From: Rhodovulum marinum | GTDB taxonomy: Bacteria; Pseudomonadota; Alphaproteobacteria; Rhodobacterales; Rhodobacteraceae | Assembly (NCBI RefSeq): GCF_004343075.1 | Contig: NZ_SLXP01000002.1 | Span: 248,001 to 312,000 of the forward strand | Direction: 5' to 3' | Length of the DNA: 64,000 nt | Part shown: in pieces, positions 51,586 through 61,084 of the stretch | Layout: each line of letters opens with the position of its first letter | How positions within the stretch are numbered: the stretch's first letter is position 1 | Position numbers and translations under genes: made by a program | The notes under the pieces: generated by a model | The model's input: the letters and a program-made list of their open reading frames with translations, nothing else | Told to the model about the DNA's origin: nothing | The model's database searches: none

Positions 51586-51600
51586 AGCGGCCGCGCAAAG

Positions 51601-51658
51601 GGGGGCTCTGCCCCCCGTCCTTCGGACTCCCCCCGGGATATTTGCGGCCAGAAGAAGA
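51601..51658 (+). repeat. Dispersed element B, copy 3
   Basis: GGGGGC-TCT-GCCCCC, then a spacer ending ACTCCCCCCGGGATATTTGC and the tail GGCCAGAAGAAG. It forms a head-to-head pair with the next copy. Confidence 0.7.
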
Positions 51659-51660
51659 GC

Positions 51661-51715
51661 CCGGTTTGTCTTTTTCCTGGTGGAAATACTCCGGGGGTCT
51701 GGGGGCAGAGCCCCC
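51661..51715 (-). repeat. Dispersed element B, copy 4 (inverted)
   Basis: Read on the minus strand: GGGGGC-TCT-GCCCCC, AGACCCCCGGAGTATTTCC, then a diverged tail ACCAGGAAAAAG. Together with copy 3 it makes a long imperfect inverted repeat just upstream of cobT. Confidence 0.65.
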
Positions 51716-51750
51716 AGCCGGTCGCCCCGGCGACAGCCGGGGCGAAACCC
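51700..51750 (+). repeat. Dispersed element A, copy 7 (variant)
   Basis: CTGGGGGC-AGA-GCCCCCAG followed by GGTCGCCCCGG-CGACAG-CCGGGGCGAAACC. The second stem differs in sequence but keeps the GGTCGCC...GGCGAAACC ends, showing compensatory change. Its first stem is shared with element B copy 4. Confidence 0.6.
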
Positions 51751-51842
51751 GGAACGCGGGTCCGGGGCGGTTTGGGGGCACTGGCCATTCCCCTGCAACA
51801 CCCCTAGATTGGCCAGCGCCAGCCCACCGGATCCGGACCTCC

Positions 51843-53720
51843 ATGACCGCCAAGCCCACCGACAACCCCGCCGACCCGTTCAAGAAGGCGCTCGCCGAGG
51901 CGACGAAGGTGCTCGCCGACGATCCCGAGATGGGCGTGACCTACTCGGTCGATCCGCCGGGGATGACGGCCGACGCGGTGCGCCTGCCGCAGGTCAGCCG
52001 GCGGATGACACGCGAGGAGGTGCTGCTGGCGCGCGGGACGGCGGATGCCTTTGCGCTGCGGCGCAGGTATCACGACGGTGCCACACATGCCCGCTATCGT
52101 CCGCAGGGGCAGATGGCGCGCGACCTTTACGAGGCGATGGAGACCGCCCGCTGCGAAGCGGTGGGCGCGCGCGCCATGCCGGGCACGGCCAGCAATATCG
52201 ATTGCGTGATCGCCGCCGAGGCGGCGAAGCGCGGCTATGGGCAGGCGCGCGAGGCGGGCGAGGTGCCGTTGTCGGTCGCCGCGGGCTACATGGTGCGCCA
52301 GCTGGCCACGGGCCGCCCGCTGCCCGAGGGCGCCGGGAACGCGATGGAGCTGTGGCGCGGGTTCATCGAGGACCAGGCCGGCGGCACGCTGGAGGGGCTG
52401 GAGGACGTGTTGGCCGACCAGGCGGCCTTTGCCCGGTTCGCCCGCCAGGTCATCACCGACCTGGGCTATGGCGACCAGCTGGGCGAGGACCCGGATTTCG
52501 ACGAGGAGGAGGACCAGGAAGATAGCGCGGAATCCGAGGACGACGCGCCCGAGGAATACGGCGAGGAGCAGGGCGAGGAGAGCGAAGAGGCCGACGCCAG
52601 CCCCGAGCAGTCGCAGGACGACATGCAGGACGCGGCCCAGGCCCATGTCAGCCCCGACGACATGGCCGACATGGAGATGGGCGAGGAAACCGAGCTGCCC
52701 GATGGCGAGGCCCCGCTGGAGCCGCCGCCCCCCGCCCCCCATTCCGAGGCCGATCCCGAATACAAGGTCTTTATCCCCGAGTTCGACGAGGAGATCCGCG
52801 CCGAGGACCTGGCCGAACCGGCCGAGCTGGAGCGGCTGCGCGCCTATCTGGACCAGCAGCTGGACCCGCTGAAGGGCGCCGTGGGGCGGCTGGCCAACAA
52901 GTTGCAGCGCCGGTTGCAGGCGCAGCAGAACCGCAGCTGGGAGTTCGACCGCGAGGAAGGGATCCTGGATGCGGGCCGCCTGGCGCGCGTGGTGGCGAAC
53001 CCGACGACGCCCCTGTCCTTCAAGGTGGAAAAGGACACCGAGTTCCGCGACACGGTGGTGACGCTTCTGCTGGACAATTCGGGGTCCATGCGCGGGCGGC
53101 CGATTTCCATCGCCGCGATCTGCGCCGACGTTCTGGCGCGCACGCTGGAGCGCTGCGACGTCAAGGTGGAGATCCTGGGCTTTACCACCCGGGCGTGGAA
53201 GGGCGGGCAGTCGCGCGAACGCTGGCTGGCCGAGGGGCGTGCGCAGGCGCCGGGGCGGCTGAACGACCTGCGCCACATCATCTACAAATCGGCCGATGCG
53301 CCCTGGCGGCGGGCCCGGGAAAACCTGGGGCTGATGATGAAAGAGGGCCTGTTGAAGGAAAACATCGACGGCGAGGCGCTGGAATGGGCGCATCGGCGGA
53401 TGATGGCCCGGCCCGAGGCGCGCAAGATCCTGATGGTGATTTCCGACGGCGCGCCGGTCGACGATTCCACCCTGTCGGTCAATGCCGCGAACTACCTGGA
53501 AAAGCACCTGCGCGACGTGATCGCCATGGTGGAGCGGCGCAAGGCCGTCGAACTGATCGCCATCGGCATCGGCCATGACGTGACGCGCTATTACCAGCGC
53601 GCGGTGACGATCACCGACGTGGAACAGCTGGCCGGCGCGATGACCGAGCAACTGGCCAGCCTGTTCGACAAGGATCCGCGGGGCCGCGCGCGGATGGTCG
53701 GGATCCGCAAGGCCAGCTAG
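51843..53720 (+). CDS. cobT: Aerobic cobaltochelatase subunit CobT
   Basis: A 625-residue CobT. The N-terminal helical domain (about 1-210) is followed by a very acidic low-complexity segment (about 215-300; [20 protein letters not shown]) and a C-terminal VWA domain with MIDAS motif [15 protein letters not shown] (about 415-430) and [14 protein letters not shown]. CobT and CobS form the chaperone ring that drives CobN, parallel to BchD/BchI in magnesium chelatase. It is separated from cobS by two small genes and repeats. Confidence 0.94.
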   Translation: MTAKPTDNPADPFKKALAEATKVLADDPEMGVTYSVDPPGMTADAVRLPQVSRRMTREEVLLARGTADAFALRRRYHDGATHARYRPQGQMARDLYEAMETARCEAVGARAMPGTASNIDCVIAAEAAKRGYGQAREAGEVPLSVAAGYMVRQLATGRPLPEGAGNAMELWRGFIEDQAGGTLEGLEDVLADQAAFARFARQVITDLGYGDQLGEDPDFDEEEDQEDSAESEDDAPEEYGEEQGEESEEADASPEQSQDDMQDAAQAHVSPDDMADMEMGEETELPDGEAPLEPPPPAPHSEADPEYKVFIPEFDEEIRAEDLAEPAELERLRAYLDQQLDPLKGAVGRLANKLQRRLQAQQNRSWEFDREEGILDAGRLARVVANPTTPLSFKVEKDTEFRDTVVTLLLDNSGSMRGRPISIAAICADVLARTLERCDVKVEILGFTTRAWKGGQSRERWLAEGRAQAPGRLNDLRHIIYKSADAPWRRARENLGLMMKEGLLKENIDGEALEWAHRRMMARPEARKILMVISDGAPVDDSTLSVNAANYLEKHLRDVIAMVERRKAVELIAIGIGHDVTRYYQRAVTITDVEQLAGAMTEQLASLFDKDPRGRARMVGIRKAS

Positions 53721-53820
53721 GCGCGGCGCGGGGCGCGGCGGGCAACAAACCCGCCCGCGCGCCGCAATCGTGCCAGATTCACCCTGTAATCGGGGGCGTG
53801 ACGCAAGGAAAGGGTCACGC

Positions 53821-54297
53821 ATGTCCGATACTGCACCTGCGCCCAGGGCCGTTCTGGGATGGCTGGGCTTCGCCACCGGCGCGGCGGCGCTGATCCTGAC
53901 CATCGTGGTGTTCTGGGCCGGCCCTTTCGCGCCGAAGCAAACCGTCGGGGTCACGCTGGGCGAGCTTGCCGCGGATATCGCGAAATCGGCGGCCCGGTCC
54001 GTCGCCGGACAGCCCCAGCCCGACCCGGTGGCGCCCGTGCGCGATATCGACGACTATCTTCGGATCGCTGTCGGGGTCCTTGCGGGGCTGGCCATCGTGC
54101 TGGGCGTGGCCTCGGTCCTGCGCCACGAGCAAAAGCGGGCCGCCGCGTCCGGCATCGCGCTGGGCGGGCTTGCGGTGGGGTTCCAGCTGTTCACCTGGGC
54201 GGTGATGATGGCCGTCGGCGCGTTCCTGATCGCGTCGGTGGTCTACGCGCTGCGCGACACCTTCGGCGATGTCTTCGGCGGGCTGTTCGGCGGCTGA
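53821..54297 (+). CDS. Membrane protein of unknown function
   Basis: A 158-residue protein with about three to four hydrophobic helices: WLGFATGAAALILTIVVFWA, IAVGVLAGLAIVLGVASVL, IALGGLAVGFQLFTWAVMMA and FLIASVVYALRD. A polar loop follows the first helix (about 45-70). It ends in a glycine-rich tail. I recognise no family. It lies downstream of cobT past a GC-rich stem-loop (about 53723-53765). Confidence 0.65.
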   Translation: MSDTAPAPRAVLGWLGFATGAAALILTIVVFWAGPFAPKQTVGVTLGELAADIAKSAARSVAGQPQPDPVAPVRDIDDYLRIAVGVLAGLAIVLGVASVLRHEQKRAAASGIALGGLAVGFQLFTWAVMMAVGAFLIASVVYALRDTFGDVFGGLFGG

Positions 54298-54381
54298 CCC
54301 GATCCGGCTTGCCGTGGGCGGCGGGGCTGATACCTTTGCGGCGACGGCGCCCGGCCGGGCGCGTTTGCACGCAAGGGTCCC

Positions 54382-56187
54382 ATGTTTCAAAGCTTTGACA
54401 GCCCCACCCGCCCCGAGGACGGCCCGCCGCGCCTGGCCCGCCTGCGCGCCGAGATGGCGAAGGCGGGGCTGGCGGGGGTCCTGGTGCCGCGGGCGGACGC
54501 GCACCAGGGCGAATACGTCGCGCCCCATGACGACAGGCTGGCCTGGCTGACGGGGTTCACGGGCTCGGCCGGGTTCGCCTGCGTGCTGGCCGACCGGGCG
54601 GGCGTTTTCGTCGACGGGCGCTATCGGGTGCAGGTCCGGGCGCAGGTCGACCCCGACGCGTTCACGCCGGTGAACTGGCCCGAGGTGGCGCTGGCCGACT
54701 GGCTGAAACAGGCGCTGCCGGGGGGCGGTGCGGTGGGGCTGGACCCGTGGCTGCACACGCCCGAGCAGGTGGAAAAGCTGGCCCGCGCGCTGGAGGGCAG
54801 CGGGGTCACCCTGCGCGAGGTGGACAACCCCGTGGACCGCATCTGGGCCGACCAGCCCGCGCCCCCCAAGGGCGCCATCGCGCCCTATCCCGAGGACCTG
54901 GCGGGCGCCTCCCATGCCGAGAAACGCGCGCGGATCGCCGGGGCGCTGAAACAGGCCGGGCAGACCGCCGCCGTTCTGACCCTGCCCGATTCCATCGCTT
55001 GGCTGTTGAACGTGCGCGGGACGGATATCCCCCGCAACCCAGTGCCGCACGCCTTTGCGGTGATCCATGACGACGGGCACGTGACCCTGTTCGCCGATCC
55101 GGCCAAGGTGACGGACGCGTTGCGCGCGCATCTGGGCGACGCGGTCACCCTGCGCCCCGACAGCGCCTTTGCCGCCGGGCTGCGCAGCCTGGTGGGGCCG
55201 GTGCGGATCGACCCGTCCAGCGCGCCGCTTTGGGTGCTGCGCCAGCTGGAAGAGGCAGGCATCGAGGTGGCGCGCGGCGACGATCCCTGCCTGCTGCCCA
55301 AGGCGCGCAAGACCGGGGCCGAACTGGCGGGGTCGCGGGCCGCGCATCTGAGGGATGCGGGCGCGATGGTGGAATTCCTGGCCTGGCTGGACGCCGAGGC
55401 GCCCACCGGCCAGCTGACCGAGATCGACGTGGTCAAGCGGCTGGAGGGGTTCCGGCGGGCGACGGGGGCCCTGCGCGATATCAGCTTCGACACCATCGCG
55501 GGTGCGGGTCCGCACGGGGCCATCGTGCATTACCGGGTGACGGAGGGCACGAACCGGGCGGTGCGGCCGGGCGAATTGCTGTTGATCGACTCGGGCGGGC
55601 AATACCTGGACGGGACCACCGACATCACCCGCACCGTGGCGGTGGGCGATGTGCCCGGGGCGGCCCGCGGCCCGTTCACCCGGGTGCTGAAGGGCATGAT
55701 CGCGATGTCCCGCGCGCGCTTTCCCAAGGGGGTGGCGGGGCGCGACCTGGATGCGCTGGCGCGCTATCCCCTGTGGCTGGCGGGGCAGGATTACGACCAC
55801 GGCACCGGGCACGGGGTGGGCGCCTATCTGTGCGTTCACGAAGGCCCGCAGCGCATTTCGCGGCTGTCCACCGTGCCGCTGGAACCGGGCATGATCCTGT
55901 CGAACGAACCGGGCTATTACCGCGAGGGGGAATTCGGCATCCGCATCGAGAACCTGGTGGCGGTCTGCCCTGCCCCGCCGCTGGACGGCGCGGACGACCG
56001 CGAGATGCTGGGCTTCGAGACGCTGACCTGGGTGCCGATCGACCGCCGCCTGGTCGACGCGGACCTGCTGGCCGCCGACGAACGGGCCTGGCTGAACGGC
56101 TATCACGCCGAGGTGGCCCAGCGGGTGGCGCCGCTGGTTTCGGCGCCCGCGCGCGCCTGGCTGGCGGCGGCGACGGCACCGATCTGA
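54382..56187 (+). CDS. pepP: M24 family Xaa-Pro aminopeptidase
   Basis: A 601-residue aminopeptidase P of the three-domain type: two creatinase-like N-terminal domains (about 1-300), then the pita-bread catalytic domain. The five metal ligands are seen in order as the aspartates of LLIDSGGQYLDGTTDITRT, the histidine in DHGTGHGVGAYLCVHEGP, and the glutamates in ILSNEPGYY and FGIRIENLV. It removes N-terminal residues before proline. The length matches the eukaryotic-like bacterial APP group. AAGGG precedes the ATG. Confidence 0.92.
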   Translation: MFQSFDSPTRPEDGPPRLARLRAEMAKAGLAGVLVPRADAHQGEYVAPHDDRLAWLTGFTGSAGFACVLADRAGVFVDGRYRVQVRAQVDPDAFTPVNWPEVALADWLKQALPGGGAVGLDPWLHTPEQVEKLARALEGSGVTLREVDNPVDRIWADQPAPPKGAIAPYPEDLAGASHAEKRARIAGALKQAGQTAAVLTLPDSIAWLLNVRGTDIPRNPVPHAFAVIHDDGHVTLFADPAKVTDALRAHLGDAVTLRPDSAFAAGLRSLVGPVRIDPSSAPLWVLRQLEEAGIEVARGDDPCLLPKARKTGAELAGSRAAHLRDAGAMVEFLAWLDAEAPTGQLTEIDVVKRLEGFRRATGALRDISFDTIAGAGPHGAIVHYRVTEGTNRAVRPGELLLIDSGGQYLDGTTDITRTVAVGDVPGAARGPFTRVLKGMIAMSRARFPKGVAGRDLDALARYPLWLAGQDYDHGTGHGVGAYLCVHEGPQRISRLSTVPLEPGMILSNEPGYYREGEFGIRIENLVAVCPAPPLDGADDREMLGFETLTWVPIDRRLVDADLLAADERAWLNGYHAEVAQRVAPLVSAPARAWLAAATAPI

Positions 56188-56277
56188 CCGCCCGGCCATC
56201 TGGACATTCCGGGCGGGATCATGTCTGTGGACGGCGGCGCGGCAAGCGCCGGGGTTACAGACGAGGGGAGAGACGCG

Positions 56278-56619
56278 ATGGCCGACCAGATCGGAATTCA
56301 CAAGGCAGAGGGCGCCTGGGTGGTCCGGGCCGGCGGCGCGGTGATCGCCGAAAGCCGGAACGCGCTGGAACTGGTCGAGGGCGACCTGGCGCCGGTGATC
56401 TATTTCCCGCGCGCGGACGTGGCGATGGCGTTCCTGGAACGCTCGGACAGCCGCACCACCTGCCCGCACAAGGGCGAGGCAAGCTATTACACCCTGCACG
56501 CCAAGAGCTATGACATCCCCGACGCGGCCTGGTCCTATGAAAGCCCGGCCGAGGGGATGGAAAAGATCGCCGGGCACCTGGCGTTTCATGCCGACAAGGT
56601 GACGGTCGAACAGCTTTGA
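56278..56619 (+). CDS. DUF427 domain protein
   Basis: A 113-residue DUF427 protein: VIAESRNALELVEGDLAPVI, YFPRADVAMAFLERSDSRTT and CPHKGEASYYTL, with WSYESPAEGMEKIAGHLAFH near the end. Function is unknown; the fold is a small beta domain. The ATG at 56278 has GAGGGG upstream; an in-frame ATG at 56221 lacks one. Confidence 0.9.
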   Translation: MADQIGIHKAEGAWVVRAGGAVIAESRNALELVEGDLAPVIYFPRADVAMAFLERSDSRTTCPHKGEASYYTLHAKSYDIPDAAWSYESPAEGMEKIAGHLAFHADKVTVEQL

Positions 56620-56716
56620 GCGTGGGACCAAAGGCCGGGGCCCCAGATGGCACCCGGCGCGGCCTGGCGGCGGACGGACGGGACATCCGGGCGTTTCGCC
56701 CGAATGTCCCCAAAGC

Positions 56717-57280
56717 CTACCAGTAAGCCGGGTTGTCGAGGGCCGAAACGCAATGCGACGGCCCCCTCAGCGGATCGAGGGGGGCGCCGGTCAGGGATTG
56801 CCCCAGCCAGCCCTCGGGATATTGCAGCGGAAGGGGGGCCTTGGCGATCCGCTCGGTGATCGGGGCGAGTCCGACCCGGGAATAGAAATTGATATCGCCA
56901 TAGGTCAGAACGACATCCACACCGTGGCCCCGCAACGCGTTCAGCCCGTGGTTCAGCAGGTTCTGCCCAAGCCCCTGACCCTGCCGGCCGGTGGCGACGG
57001 CCATGGGGGACAGGATGAACACGGTGCGCGCATCCTCCGGGTAGCTCAGGCGCGTGAAAATCGCCGTGGCGACAATCGAACCGTCCTCCAGGGCCGCGAC
57101 GACGAAGATATCGGCGGCATCGACCGTCGCGAACATGTCGGCGACGAGCCGGGCGATCACGTCCCCTTCTGCCGCGCCCTCGGAATCGGTGAACGTTGCC
57201 CTGAACAGGCCGATGATTAGGTCGGTTCGGTCGGTATAGCGTGTGGTGAACTCCATGATCCGGTCCTTTCGGTCTGTCAT
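56717..57280 (-). CDS. GNAT acetyltransferase, YjhQ-like (putative antitoxin partner of YjhX)
   Basis: A protein of about 187 residues with a GNAT fold: beta-strand core VVAALEDGSIVATAIFTRL, acetyl-CoA loop MAVATGRQGQGLGQNLL, and GVDVVLTYGDINFYSRVGL. In E. coli the acetyltransferase YjhQ is encoded with the toxin YjhX, and the same pairing is seen here. The ATG at 57280 overlaps the yjhX stop (ATGA); an internal ATG at 57256 has AAAGGA at good spacing and may be the real start. Confidence 0.78.
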   Translation of the reverse strand: MTDRKDRIMEFTTRYTDRTDLIIGLFRATFTDSEGAAEGDVIARLVADMFATVDAADIFVVAALEDGSIVATAIFTRLSYPEDARTVFILSPMAVATGRQGQGLGQNLLNHGLNALRGHGVDVVLTYGDINFYSRVGLAPITERIAKAPLPLQYPEGWLGQSLTGAPLDPLRGPSHCVSALDNPAYW

Positions 57281-57534
57281 CGTTGGTTCAGTTGCGCGCG
57301 CACGGCCTGGATGCCCTGCCGCGAGGCGCGATAGGGCTGCCCGTTGCGCGAGCGGATGAAGCGCCGTTTTCTCAGGCGCAGGAACACGTTCAGGGTACAG
57401 TCGGCGAGGACGTGCCCCTCGCGGGTGAAACAGGTGATGGCGCGTATCTTGCCGTTCTCGCACCGGTCATGGTGGATGGCCCCACCAAGGGCGAGTTCAT
57501 GCAAAACACGCTGTTCGTGCCTTGAGATATTCAA
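57277..57534 (-). CDS. yjhX: YjhX family toxin
   Basis: An 85-residue protein close to E. coli YjhX (UPF0386) by eye: NISRHEQRVLHELALGG, TREGHVLADCTLNVFLRLRK, and SRNGQPYRASRQGIQAVRAQ. YjhX is the toxin of the YjhX/YjhQ pair. The frame that aligns with the family starts with TTG at 57534, a weak start that would limit toxin synthesis. The 279-nt stretch upstream (57535-57813) contains no other gene that I can support. Confidence 0.85.
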   Translation of the reverse strand: MNISRHEQRVLHELALGGAIHHDRCENGKIRAITCFTREGHVLADCTLNVFLRLRKRRFIRSRNGQPYRASRQGIQAVRAQLNQR

Positions 57535-57813
57535 CGGAGTGTCTCGATTTTATCGGAGTACGGAAAAGGGATCACTCAGCGTCGCGCATGAGTGGCCTTG
57601 TCGTTCCTGGCGTTCCCGAAATGTCCGAACGGGAACGGGCTTATGCCCGGGACTCTCGCATGAAATCTCCATCGCACGGGGCACCCGCCCCACGCTAATG
57701 TCAGAATAGCCGGTCGAATGCCCGATGGCGAGCCGCACCGCCCCTCCGGCGCGGATCGGCGCGTTCGTGTTGCCGGGAAAGGACAGCCGGCCCCGGCGGG
57801 CGCGGCGGTCCGG

Positions 57814-59502
57814 TCAGGAATGTTCTTCCTCGGCGGTGGTGGCCAGCGCGCGGGTATAGGCGCGCAGCGCGTCGACATGGAACAGCGCGCCCACCAGGTC
57901 GGGTTCGTTGCCCTCGCCGCCCGGCACCACCACGGGGATGAAGCCATAGCCCCATTTTTCGAACTGGGGCAGCGCCTCGTGCAGGGTGGCGTTGGGCGAC
58001 AGCGTGACCCCCTGCGAGATCAGCTCGGCGCAGGCCTCGGGCGAGGCGGCGTTCGGGCTGTCCTTGGGCCGCATCAGCGCGCCCACGGAAAAGATCGACA
58101 ACAGGTAGGCCTGCGGCCCCGCCGCGATGTGGATGCCGCGCCGTTCCAGCTGCGTCAGGAAGAACGACCGGTCCACCAGGCGGCTGGCCAGCGCCGTCGA
58201 CAGCGACACCGCCACCATCACCGCCAGCCCCGCCTGCCAGTCGCCGGTCAGTTCGAACACGATCATCGTGGTCGAGATCGGCGCGCCCAGCACGGCGGCC
58301 GCCACCGCCCCCATCCCCGCCAGCGCGTAAAGCGTGTCGTTGCCCGAGATATAGGGAAACAGCGAGGTCGCCACGACCCCGAAGGCGAACCCGGTCAGCG
58401 CCCCGATCATCAGCGAGGGCGAGAACATGCCGCCCCCCATCCGCCCCGCCATGGTCAACGCGACGGCGATGCATTTGAGGATGCAGAACACCACCGCCTC
58501 GTGAAAGAACAGCTGCCCGGTCAGCGCGGCCGAGGTGGTTTCATAGCCCACCCCGATGATATGCGGGAAATAGATCGCCATCGCCCCCAGCCCCAGCCCC
58601 GCCACCGCAGGGCGCAGCCAGCGCGGCATGCGGGTGCGCCGCTGGACCCGGTTCGCGAGATCCTCGGCCCAGAAGATCGAGCGCATCAACACCACCGCGA
58701 CCAGCCCGCAGACAAGCCCCAGCAACAGGAAGGCCGGCAGTTCGAAATAGAATTGCAGATCGCCATGCTGGGGCGGGGTGAACTCGGTCACGCCGCCGAA
58801 TTCCAGCCGGTTGATGACCGTGCCCGAGACGGCGGCGATGGTGATCGGCGCGAAAGCGTGGACCGCGAAATGCCGCAGCACCACCTCAAGCGCGAAAAGC
58901 GCGCCCGCGATGGGCGCGTTGAACGAGGCCGAGACGGCGGCGGCCACCGCGCAGCCCAACAGGTCGCGCCCGGTGATGCCGTTGGCACGGATCCGGTCCG
59001 ACACCCAGGACGAGATCACCGCCGCCATGTGCACCACCGGCCCCTCGCGGCCGGTGGAGCCGCCGGTGGACAGCGTGATCAGCGAGGCCAGCGCCGAGGC
59101 GAGGCCCGCCTTGTGTTCGACCCGGCCGTCCTTGATCGCGGCGCCCTCGATCACGTCGGCGACCGAGCGCGCGCGCCCGTCCTCGGTGAAGCGGTGCAGG
59201 ATCAGCCCGACCACCAGCCCGCCGATGGCCGGGATCGCCAGCACCCAGCCCCAGTGCAGCGTTTCGGCATAGGAATGCAGCCGGTGCGGATCGTCGACGC
59301 CGTAGACCGTGCGTTGCAGCATGTCGATGGCGAGGCGAAAGCCCAGCGCGGCGAATCCGGCGGCGATGCCGATGACCAGCGCGATGAACCAGAACTGGAC
59401 CTGGCTGGGCCCGCGGGACCGCAGCACCAACCACGCGTTGCGCAGGCGCGGATCAATTCGGTCCAGGGTTGCGATTTTCCTGGTTTTTGCGTGGAAGATC
59501 AC
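57814..59502 (-). CDS. ClC family chloride channel/antiporter with CBS region
   Basis: A 562-residue ClC protein. Selectivity-filter motifs are GGSTGREGPVVHMA (helix D-F region; gating glutamate in GREGP) and GGGMFSPSLMIGALTGFAFG, with VLGAPISTTMIVFELTGDW later. The C-terminal 100 residues form a CBS-like cytoplasmic domain. GTG at 59502 is chosen; upstream in-frame starts produce arginine-rich sequence. It exchanges chloride for protons or conducts chloride. It is divergent from the FAD-dehydrogenase gene with a 115-bp gap. Confidence 0.9.
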   Translation of the reverse strand: MIFHAKTRKIATLDRIDPRLRNAWLVLRSRGPSQVQFWFIALVIGIAAGFAALGFRLAIDMLQRTVYGVDDPHRLHSYAETLHWGWVLAIPAIGGLVVGLILHRFTEDGRARSVADVIEGAAIKDGRVEHKAGLASALASLITLSTGGSTGREGPVVHMAAVISSWVSDRIRANGITGRDLLGCAVAAAVSASFNAPIAGALFALEVVLRHFAVHAFAPITIAAVSGTVINRLEFGGVTEFTPPQHGDLQFYFELPAFLLLGLVCGLVAVVLMRSIFWAEDLANRVQRRTRMPRWLRPAVAGLGLGAMAIYFPHIIGVGYETTSAALTGQLFFHEAVVFCILKCIAVALTMAGRMGGGMFSPSLMIGALTGFAFGVVATSLFPYISGNDTLYALAGMGAVAAAVLGAPISTTMIVFELTGDWQAGLAVMVAVSLSTALASRLVDRSFFLTQLERRGIHIAAGPQAYLLSIFSVGALMRPKDSPNAASPEACAELISQGVTLSPNATLHEALPQFEKWGYGFIPVVVPGGEGNEPDLVGALFHVDALRAYTRALATTAEEEHS

Positions 59503-59617
59503 GCTTTTCCGCCTCTTTCCGCCGCGCGGCACCCGTTGCACTTTCGCGCGCGGCCCGTCTCGCCTAGGGTGCGCGCCGGCGCCCCGAAAGCAAGTCCGCA
59601 CAGCAAGGAGGTCATGG

Positions 59618-60994
59618 ATGCCCGTCCCCGCCGAAGTCCTGACCGCGCTGGAAAAAATCCTAGGCGATCGGCTGAGCCGGTCCAAGTCCGATCTGGACCT
59701 GCACGGGCGCAGCGAGACCTATTTCCCGCCGGCCCCGCCCGACGCGGTGGCCTATCCCGAGACCACCGAGGAGGTGGCCGGGATCGTTCGGGTCTGTGCC
59801 GCGCATGGCTGTCCGGTGGTGGGCTGGGGGGCGGGCACGTCGCTGGAGGGGCATGCGCTGGCCGTGCGGGGCGGGGTCTGCGTGGATTTCGCCCGGATGA
59901 ACCGGGTGCTGGCGGTCCACCCCGAGGACATGGACGTGGTGGTGCAGCCCGGGGTGACGCGCGAGGCGCTGAACCGGGAGCTGCGCGCGACGGGGCTGTT
60001 CTTTCCGGTCGATCCGGGCGCGAACGCGTCGCTGGGGGGGATGGCCTCGACGCGCGCCAGCGGCACGACGGCGGTGCGTTACGGCACGATGCGCGACAAC
60101 GTGCTGGGGCTGGAGGTGGTGCTGGCCGACGGGCGGGTGATCCGCACCGGGACGCGGGCGCGCAAATCGGCCGCCGGCTACGATCTGACGGGGCTGTTCG
60201 TGGGCGCCGAGGGGACGCTGGGGCTGATCACGGAACTGACGCTGAAGCTGCAGGGGCAGCCGGAGGCGATTTCGGCCGGCGTCTGCGCCTTCGATGCGAT
60301 CGGCCCGGCGGTCGAGACGGTGATCCAGACGATCCAGCTGGGGATTCCGATGGCGCGGATCGAGTTCGTGGATGCCGCGACGGCGGCGGCGGTGAACGCC
60401 TATTCCGGCGCGTCCTTTCCCGAAAAGCCGCACCTGATGGTGGAATTCCACGGCTCGCCCACCGGGGTGGCCGAGCAGGCCGAAACCTTTGGCGAGATCG
60501 TGGCGGACAATGGCGGCGGGCGGTTCGAATGGTCGGCGCGCGCCGAGGAGCGCACGGCGCTGTGGACGATGCGGCACAACGCCTATTACGCCTGCCTGGC
60601 CGCGCGGAAGGGCGCGACCGCGCTGGTGACCGACATGTGCGTGCCGATCTCGAAGCTGGCCGAGGCGGTGGAGGAAACCCGCGCCGATATCGCCGCGGCG
60701 ACCATCCCGGGGCCGATCCTGGGCCATGTCGGCGACGGCAATTTCCACGCGATCCTGCTGGTCGATCCGCAGAACCCGATGGACCTGGCCGAGGCCAAGC
60801 GCCTGTCGCACCGGATGGTGGACCGCGCGCTGCGGCTGGGCGGCACTGTGACGGGCGAGCACGGGATCGGCATGGGCAAGCTGGGCTACATGGCGCGCGA
60901 GCATGGCGACGCCTGGGACGTGATGGGCGAGATCAAGCGCGCGCTGGACCCGCAGGATTTGATGAATCCCGGCAAGCTGGTGCGCCAGGGCTGA
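59618..60994 (+). CDS. FAD-linked D-lactate/glycolate dehydrogenase-type oxidase
   Basis: A 458-residue FAD_binding_4 / GlcD-type flavoprotein. FAD-binding signatures are PVVGWGAGTSLEGHALAVRG and NASLGGMASTRASGTTAVRYG, and the C-terminal FAD-linked oxidase domain has LGHVGDGNFHAILLVDP and GGTVTGEHGIGMGKL. The subfamily is that of D-lactate dehydrogenase (cytochrome) and GlcD; the sequence does not decide between lactate, glycolate or 2-hydroxyglutarate. AAGGAG precedes the ATG at 59618. Confidence 0.9.
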   Translation: MPVPAEVLTALEKILGDRLSRSKSDLDLHGRSETYFPPAPPDAVAYPETTEEVAGIVRVCAAHGCPVVGWGAGTSLEGHALAVRGGVCVDFARMNRVLAVHPEDMDVVVQPGVTREALNRELRATGLFFPVDPGANASLGGMASTRASGTTAVRYGTMRDNVLGLEVVLADGRVIRTGTRARKSAAGYDLTGLFVGAEGTLGLITELTLKLQGQPEAISAGVCAFDAIGPAVETVIQTIQLGIPMARIEFVDAATAAAVNAYSGASFPEKPHLMVEFHGSPTGVAEQAETFGEIVADNGGGRFEWSARAEERTALWTMRHNAYYACLAARKGATALVTDMCVPISKLAEAVEETRADIAAATIPGPILGHVGDGNFHAILLVDPQNPMDLAEAKRLSHRMVDRALRLGGTVTGEHGIGMGKLGYMAREHGDAWDVMGEIKRALDPQDLMNPGKLVRQG

Positions 60995-61084
60995 GGGCGG
61001 GGCGCTCCCGCCGCCGGCCTGCGCGGGGCTTTGCCCCGCTGGTCCGGCGTTGGGCCGGGCGCGGCCGCCGGGGCGGCCGCGCGC

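Noticed and set aside
53815-56631. Minus-strand open frame of more than 900 codons opposite pepP
   Set aside because: It is a shadow of the pepP reading frame; the translation is Arg/Gly/His-rich with no domain.
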